DNA from: Adiantum capillus-veneris
Taxonomy: Eukaryota > Streptophyta > Polypodiopsida > Polypodiales > Pteridaceae
Reading direction: 5' to 3'
Assembly (NCBI GenBank): GCA_014529385.2
Contig: CM043943.1
Coordinates: forward strand, 98,966,355 to 99,030,354
DNA: 64,000 nucleotides
Shown here in pieces: positions 35,301 through 43,900 of this stretch. The translations under genes were made by a program, and so were the position numbers. The notes under the pieces are model-generated. The model was not told the DNA's origin, did no database searches, and saw only the letters and a program-made list of their open reading frames with translations. The stretch's first letter is position 1. Every line of letters begins with the position of its first letter.

Positions 35301-37922
35301 TGGGGTGTCCAAGTTTGTTACAATTGGATCCTCTGTAGTAGCAGAAGAATCTTTCTGCTGCTCTGATACCACTGTAACTGGCTTGGACACTCCAAACCGG
35401 AAAATCAATAGCAACAGACAAACAAATACTTCACAATTAAGAGAAAGAGAGAGAGAGTCGACACGGCCCGACGTAGTTCCGTGCCCAGAGGTATTGGCCC
35501 CAAAGTCTGGCGCCCCTTTCCGTATTTATTTTTCATTAATCATTGCAAAGTACAAATCCCGAGGGACCTCTCAGACTCTGCGTCCAGATGCCCTCAGAGT
35601 GAGGCCCTAGGGGCTCTTATAAAGTTTACAAGGGATGCCAAAAGCAGAGCCCCAAAAGCTTCAAACTCAAAAGCAAATAGTCCTCAAAAGCATATGGCCT
35701 AAAATCTGCCCCAAAAAGCAGGTAGCGCAAATTCCGAAAATCCGTACATGCTGCCATGTCAGCATGTCGCGCGTTATGCGGAAATCTGTACTACTGCCAC
35801 GTGGCACTCTGACGTACAGTCTGCCACGTCATCTACCGTACAATTTTTGCCACATCATCACTTCTGTCTGCGGGGCCATGCCACGTCATCAGCTTGTGAC
35901 ACCCTCTATTGTGTACTAGCCGGTTTCATGGTTCCATCGACTTTATAGTCACTTTTTCTTTAAAGAGTGCAACGTGGATTGTTGTGGGTGAAAGCAACAC
36001 AGAGGATATCATTATGGTAGAGAAGAGAGACTAGGTACTTGAAGAGGGATCTTCCTCACATGGCACAAAGAAAGCTCCTACAACTCATCAAGAAGAGGAC
36101 AAGTTGTTTAAAGCTCAACTACTTAGTTGCATGGAAACTTTTCAGGAGTCGGCTAGAGAATCCAAGGATGCAAGAGTTCTTACAGGCTCCCTCACAGGAT
36201 ATGTATCATTCATTGCAGGAAAAGATTCCTCATGTAGGGGGGTCTATTGATGCTCGAGGGAAAGCCCATGTGATTGAGCAACCAGTGGTGTCCATTGATC
36301 CAAAGCAACCTACTTTACCCGGACAAGAACGGTTTGTGAATGGTCAAGGGAGTAATGAACAAGCAATTTGTTAGACTATTCTGCCGCCTACTTCATATCC
36401 TGGTTATTTTGGAGACGATCAGTGTTTCAGGCTATGGCTGGACCTCCCACAGGTTTGCAAGGTTATATGCTAGCGAATGTGGTTGGGACAATGTAACTAG
36501 GCATGGTTAACCCTATGTATGGGAACATAGGTGTCCAACGAGGTTTTGAGGGTGCCTATGGCCATTTTTGAATGCCTGGAACACACTTTGGTAAGGCTGG
36601 TTTGTCATAGCCATGCGGGTATGACAGGTAAAACAGGTGATACAAGTGCGAGAATGGTCAATTTTGGAGCATTACTTTTAAAGGCACCTGTTTATGACAA
36701 TTTGACTCCTTTCAGTCAACCTAAGGATTACAAGGAAGGTGGAGAGATATCGAAGTTTAAAACTTTCAATGGAACACAGGACCAATTGAAGACTTTGATC
36801 TTCATAGAGCAGTTTGATGCAGCTTATGCGGGTGGAAACTTCATAGAATTTTATGATCTTGGGTGTGTGATCGACATCCAAGTAAAAGATCCAATGACCT
36901 TTTATAGGCATTGGCTAAGAAATTGGCCATAAGACAGATTTTCAAACGCAACTCGAGGTGTCTACAACTAGCTTTTCTCTTTTCTGTGCACGGCCATCAT
37001 GACACAAGAATGTATGACTTGAATGATCAATTGTGAAATTTTTAAGTTGCATGAATGCTAGCAGTGTTTGCATTTTATTGTATCCTGTAATCGAGGAGGC
37101 TTGCTTTGATTTTAGAAGGTGGTATATGACGGGTTTTAGGGTCAGAGTTTTTGCATCGAGATCATAGATGCATCGAATCAATGCGTTCGTTTGGCCCGCC
37201 CTAGATTCCACTTTCCCTAGAAAGGTGGTCCATGCCAATCTCTTGGTCAAAGCCGGAATCCTCTGTGCCATGATCAATTCTCTCTGTGGTATTTTCATGT
37301 GAAATCATCTACTTGGTGCCAAGACATGTGAGTGACCTTCGGGTCTTCGGGTCGTGAACAAACTTGATTGAGAGATTTACAGGAACCGGCCGAGAGGTCT
37401 AAAGAGAGGAAGAGCAGAAGAAGTAGACGAAAATCCGTACTTATAAAGTTATGCCAAGTGGCCCAAGGGGTTAGGAATTAATAATCCTAATCCTACCAAC
37501 TTATGAAGTTTTGCCGAGTGGCCTAAATCAACAAAAAAGACACACACATAGTCAAGTTGCGTAGAGGCATGACACGTGACACTGCTGATACGGAATTCTG
37601 TGATTTGCGTTGAGTATGTTGACGTGGCAGTTGAACGGACTTTTGCAAATTATGCTGGTAGTTTTGATAGATTTCAGCGCGAGCTTTTAGAAGCAGATGC
37701 TTTTGATTTCAAGTGAGCTTTTAGGACTAAAGCTTGTGGGGCCTTGCTTTTGGGCATCCCTTGTATTGTTTATAAGTGCCCCAGGGGCCACTCCTCGAGG
37801 GGATTTGTACGCAGTCTCGGAGAGAGTTGGACCCTCCAGAGTTTAATAATAAGAAATACCGAAAGGGGCACCAAGCTTTGGGGCAGTGCGTCTTGGCTCG
37901 GAACTCTGTCGTGTTGTGTCGA

Positions 37923-37963
<41 letters not shown>

Positions 37964-40900
37964 CACAATTACTCAAGTGTTTTGAAGTTCTAAAAGTGTT
38001 TCCAAGTGTGTAGATTGCAGTTCTCTCTGTGTTTCCATCCGATCCCTCGCTGAAAGTAATTACAACAACAATGGCCAATAATTCGTCGAAAGGAAATTCT
38101 GGTGGATTTAATGGCCAAGGCAAATAGTTTTCAGCCAAGGGCAACGTTGCAGCAAAGCCTTCTGTAACTTCCACAAAGAAACCCTCAATTGATGTAGTTG
38201 ACAAGTCCAACAAGAAGTTTAAACCTTCTTTTGGGCAATGACAAGGACATAAAATGCAAATTTTTGAAGAAAGAAAAGCTCTAAGAGAAGCCACGAAATG
38301 TTATATTTGTGAACATGGAGGACACAAAGAAAGTCACATGATAAGGATGACAAGTCGGGGCATAAAGGAAAGAAGCCAAAGCCCGGTGCTTAGCCGAAGC
38401 TTCACACTCTCAAAAATCTCATCCGAAGCTTCTGCTAAGCACTCATCCTGAGCCTTGCTTAGTCGAAGCTTCACACTCTCAGAAATCTCATCCAATGACT
38501 GACTTTCATCATCAGGCATTTGACTGTCCGAGCGAGTCAAAAGTGACTGGAACGGACGGCCAAAAGCTGCCTCATATGGAGTTCGACCAATGGCAGACAA
38601 AAAAGAGTCATTTAGATTAGCCTGAACCAATGGGAGATAGAGCTCCCATTGAGACTGCTGATCATGCACATATGACTAACACATAAAAAGCCAATTGGTT
38701 GTAAATCTCTATCTGACCATCTGACTGTGGATGAAAAACAGATGAAAAATTTAACTTAGTGCCAAAATTTTCAAAGAGTGCGCGCGAAAAATTGGACGTG
38801 AACTTAACATCCCTATTTGAAACAATTGATTTTGGCAAACCACAGAGGGGGTACCAATGCTTAATGAACAACCGTGCTACATCTTGTGCAGTGACTGTGG
38901 CTTACAAGCAATCAACATGCAAAACTTGCTGAAACGATCGACAATTTTCAAACATTGAGTGTTCCTTGAATGCAAACTTGGTGGAAGGTTAGTCACAAAA
39001 TCCATAGAAATATCTTGAAAAGGTCTATCGGGAATAGGCAGCGGAAGCAAGAGGCCTTGCTGCTTACCTCGAAGAGCTTTTACCTTTTGACATATAATGC
39101 ACTGTGTGACATAACGAAACACATCCTTTTGCATTTTAGGCCAATAAAAGAATCTTTCTATTTTTTCCAAAGTCGTGTTCATTCCCCTGTGCCCACCCAT
39201 GAGAGAATCATGTGCATCATGCAATATGGTTGGCTTGAGAGAGGACAACACACATAAACGTTGACGAAAATACAACAAACCATCACGAATGAGGTAGTTG
39301 CTTGGCCCTTGGGAAGCAAGAGCCTGCAACCAATGCTTACCAAACTTGGAATCCGCATACTGATTCTTCATGCTGTCGAAAGACACACCCTGAATAAAAA
39401 AAGTGGATCTTGACTTAAGAGCCAAAGTCTGTCCTTTGCGACTCAACGCATCTGCAACAGGGTTAGCTTTTCCAGGCACATACTCAATCAAACCTCCAAA
39501 TTGCTCAAAAAATTGTGACCACCGTGCCTGGCGATCACTCCAATGTGCACTAGTCATAGATTGAAGCCACTTGAGGGCTTGATGATTTGTGCGAACTGTA
39601 AACTCTCTACCATAAAGAAAATGCTTCCAATGCTTAAGAGAGTGAATGATAAGACAAAAGTTCTTTATCATAAACTGAATAATTCTTTTCCGCAGTATTG
39701 AGCTTCCGGCTAAGGAAAGCTACAGGACGACTATGTTGCTGAAGCACAGCGCCTATGGCGACATTGCTCGCATCCGTCCATACCTCAAAGGGATCATCCC
39801 AAGAGGCAAGGATAAGACACGGTGCTTCTGTCACCACAACCTTGAGAGCTGCGAAAGCCTCAATGGCTGCTTCGGGCAAGTCTACGTGCTGACGGCGAGT
39901 CTTTATCCATTTCAAAACATCAGTCATAGGTGCAGCAATGTGTGCAAAATTCTCTATGTGCGAACTATATGCTTGACATAAATCAAGAAAAGAACGCACA
40001 TCATATGCAGTTTTGGGCAAATCCCAATTACGAACCTGTTCCACCTTTGCGGGATCTAACTTGATGCCTTCTGCAGAAATGATATAACCCAGATAAGTGA
40101 CTTCAGTAAGAAAAAATTCAGACTTCTTAGTTGCAATGTATAACTGACACTCATCCAAACGGGTTAGTACCCTTTCTACATCCCTTTCATGTTGTTCCCA
40201 CGATGCAGAAAAAATGAGAATATCATCCAAAAAGATGAACACACATACACCGACTATATCGCCGAAACGACCTACCATGAGACGATTAAATGTACCCACG
40301 GCATCTGTCAATCCAAAAGGCATAACAATATACTCCCATTGCCCTCGCTCGGTGCGAAAAGCGGTCTTGAAGATGTCGCCTTTGAATACCCGTACCTTAT
40401 AGTATCCACTCTTGAGATCGACCTTGCTGAAAACCTTTGCCCCATTGAGCCTATCTAGGATATACTCAATGCGAGGCATCGGAAACTTGTTCTTGACGGT
40501 CATCTTGTTTAATGTCCTATAATCAACACACAAACGAGACGAACCATCCTTCTTGCGAACAAACAAAATAGGAGCAGTAAAAGGACTTACAATAGGACGT
40601 ATGAATCCTCTAGCCACCAACTCCGTGAGTTGTCGCTCTTAACTCTTCCTCCTGTGTCTTGTTCAAACGTTAGGGAGCCTTACTCACAGGCTGTGCCCCC
40701 TCCATAAGCTCAATGCGATGGTCCTCCGGTCGCTCGGGTGCAAGACGAGGTGGAAGATCATCCTGCAAAAAGAGATGTTTAAACTTGGTAAACAAATCTG
40801 AATACTTAGCTGGAGCCTGAATGCTCTGGAAACTGGAGCAGCATAGATGAATGCCGCTTGTGCTCCTCGTCGTAATTCACGCTTTATCTGCACATGAGAG

Positions 40901-43900
40901 ATGAGAGGCAAAAAATGCAAGTCCTCCTCAATACGAATGATGAGGGGGGAGTCAATTTTGGCATTTAATGTGAGTGTTAGCCTCCCAATCAATGAGAGGT
41001 TTATGCTCACGAAACCATCTTATGCCCACAAGCATATCACATCCTGAAAGAGGAGACACAATAAATTACTGACGGAAAGCAGTTTGTTGAACGGTAAACA
41101 TCACATCAAGGCACTCTTTCGTGATGAGAGAGTCCATACCAGGAGCGAAGCCACAAACCTCGAGAGGAGATTTTTGACTAACCTCTAGACGGGCTCTCTC
41201 AACAAGAGAGGCACTAATCACATCATGCATACTGCCTGGATCAAACAATATGATAAAACGCCGACCCTTTACATGACCATAACACTTCATGAAGACTCAT
41301 CAATGTGTGTGTCAGAGACATGAGAAGATTCAGCTTGGTTCATTAAAGTGCTTGTGGTTGCTGTGGGTGCCTACTTGTTCTTCAGCCGTGATGTATCCTC
41401 CTATAATTCCTTGTGCAGCTTTTTCATCTGGGGTTAGCTTAGGTTTTGCAGGTGCTTTAGCTTTACCCTTAGATTCATTGTTAGAGTTCTTTTCCGAGGA
41501 ATTAGAGGAAGAAGGGTTAGAAGAGTTATCATTCTTACCATTCTTACCGTTCTCCGTGGTCTGAAATTTCTGAGTTTTCCTTGGGCTTTCCTTTGTTGTG
41601 CTTCATCTCCTGTGCGAGAGCAATCGCTACTGCCTTGTTGAGATTGATTGGATCAAGGACTTCCACATCATACTTGATATACTCGTCCAATCCATAAAGA
41701 AATGCCTCCTTTCGCTCCGCATTCGACTTGCGTAATTGAGTGCCGAGCTGCAAAACACGATTAGAAAAAGACATAACCGGCGTACCATTTTGCTTGAGAG
41801 CGCGCCAATTGTCCTTTAATCGTGCGAGGTACTGAGGTCGCATAAACCCCGCCTTGGGCTTGTCTTGGAAATCAGCCCAATTGAAGGAAAGGGGCGTGAA
41901 TTTCGTCGGCTTCCTCTAGGTGCTCGGCTAACTGTGCCTCTTGCCATGCGTGGTACCAATTGATGGCATCACCGGCAAGGTACATGGTTGCCGTCAAAAC
42001 CTTGCTATTTCCTGTCTTCTTAGTTGTCGCAAAATAAGCATTAAATTGATGCAACCAAGAATGAATAATCGTAGCATCCATCTTACCATCATACTTACTG
42101 AAAGTCAACTTCTCTGTGACTGGGTTGTTGGAGTCTGCATCCCGGCTTGCGCCACTTGAGGAACTACCAACATCTTTGGCTGGTTCAGACTTCGAGGCAA
42201 GAACTTGTTGAACCAAATCTTGAGTGCGTAGGTCTCTTTGAACCTCACGATCGGTCTCCAAGGCCGCTCGTCTTACTTCGGCTTTCTCCTTTCTTTGTGC
42301 TTTTCTGTCTTTTCATTCATCGCGCTCGCGTTCCAAGCAATGCAAGTCGCTTCTTGTTGTATTGCTTTTCTTTCTTTTCGTTCATCGTGCTCGCGTTCCA
42401 AGGCAATGCGAGTCGCTTCTTGTTATTCTGCTTTTCTTTCTAGTTGTGCCATCGCAACGCGATTCGTTTCTTGTTGTTGTGCCAGCATCTCCAACATCGA
42501 CTTGACCATCGCCTCCATAGGATTTGGTACAACTCGTGGCGTAGATGGGGAAGGGGGAGGGTCGAGAAAACCTCCTGGTGGGGAAAACTCTTCTTCGCCA
42601 CTCCCATGCTCACCACCTGTATGCGAAGTATTCCGCTTCGGGTGATGACCATGCACTATGATCTTTGGTTCTTAAGTTCACGAGGAACTTGGGTTCTTGC
42701 GGGTCTTGGGTTCTTGAGGGTCTTGAGATCTTGAGGTTCGTGAGGTTCTTGAGGGTCTTCTTTTGCTTGCAATCTGTGTTAGAGAAGGATCTTCTCTTCA
42801 CCCGAGTTCTTCTCTTTGGTATAGAGTGAGCTTTTGGTGGAAGTGCCCATCTTCCAGAGGCTGTTATCCCCTCTCCATTTAGTCTTCCAGGGCACTTTTT
42901 ACTCTCTTTAGGAGAGACGTTGTCCCTTGGCTTTTTCAGTTTTTACAGTTCTTCCTTTAGTGGCTAGTTGTATCTAGGTTTTTTTTGAGATATTGCCTTC
43001 AAGCTCGCTCTATAAACAGTTTTGTACTTGCCCTCAGAATTGGCACCGTCTGGGTGTTCTGAGGGCTCAAGTTATAGAAGTCAGCTCCTTTTCTATGCAC
43101 AAAACAAAACACACACCCTGCCTCACATGCACTCCCGGTAGATTAACAGCCTGCTTGCAAGATATTGAGGAGGTCTACTCTATTAGTTGTTTTATTGGGC
43201 ACTGACGACGTTAGTGGGGATGTCGTGGTATTTAGTCAATACTATGCATGGTGGAGCTGATGGTTATATTGTCTTGTGGGTGACTACCATGGGTCTATAC
43301 CGTGCATTTTCCTTAAGGGTGAGTTTGGGCTTATCCTGGATTCATCTAGGTATAATTTTTTGGAAGTTTGTGTGAGCTCATTTATTATTGCCATCAATTC
43401 TGTTTTGTTTGCCTTTGCCAGGTGGGATTTTCATTTATGGCAAGCTGTTGTAGCTTGTTTGCCTTCACTCGGTGAGTCTTTTATAATTAATTTGTATTTA
43501 CAATCTAGGAATCAACTCTAAACAGACTTGCTTCTAGTCATGGGTACTTATGATGTGAATAGGGTTTTTGTTTCTTTTGTCCATGTTATGCATGATAAAG
43601 GTGCTGATTTCTCATTTTCTGTTTGGACAAGCAGTGAATTTAAGGTTGCATATGTTAAGTTTTGAAGATCCTGTTTCCATTGGCTGTGTATTGCTTCATT
43701 CCAATCTCTACGTTTTGGGATCTCATTTTTCAGTTTATAGAATGAGAATCTGCTGTTGTGTCTATTTGTTATACAATTTCTTCAAAGTCTTTGGACTCTC
43801 TTGTCCTTGATGCGATTGACTTTTAAGTTGAGTCTTTGGTAAAAGTTTCTTGCAAGTAAGCGTCTCTCATTTATTGTGGACATCTCTTGTGTTCAAGGCA

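Larger units (their letters stand above)
18886..35322 (+). mobile_element. Element D: gypsy chromovirus interrupted by B, C and a MITE
   Basis: Parts in order: truncated 5' LTR (18886-19136), primer binding site, gag (19201-20678), [element B 20679-30836], protease (30842 on), RT (31479 on, split by a 366-bp MITE), RNase H, integrase, chromodomain, 3' LTR (34757-35322). Removing B and one copy of ACAGG rejoins gag to the protease region. Many stops and frameshifts; older than A. Confidence 0.88.
38386..42815 (-). mobile_element. Element E: truncated minus-strand gypsy element
   Basis: Minus strand: gag (42656-41544), protease (41290-40990), RT, RNase H, integrase (40620-38340). No LTR is visible at either end: the right side loses similarity to the E' leader at about 42815 and the left end stops within integrase. 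Integrase after RT makes it gypsy; it lacks the chromodomain seen in A and D because the 3' end is missing. Confidence 0.85.
5074..43421 (+). other. Intron 1, 38,348 bp, filled with nested retrotransposons
   Basis: Starts GTAGTC and ends TTTGCCAG. The phase-2 end of exon 1 (GG) and the first base of exon 2 (G) make a Gly codon. Nearly the whole length is assignable to LTR retrotransposons in both orientations, listed separately. 5074-5461 and 42816-43421 look like original intron sequence or unrecognised repeats. Confidence 0.8.

Noticed and set aside
36942-37298. 118-codon minus-strand open frame in the gap after gag fragment G
   Set aside because: No recognisable domain or neighbour support; on the opposite strand of surrounding gag pieces. 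Treated as chance.
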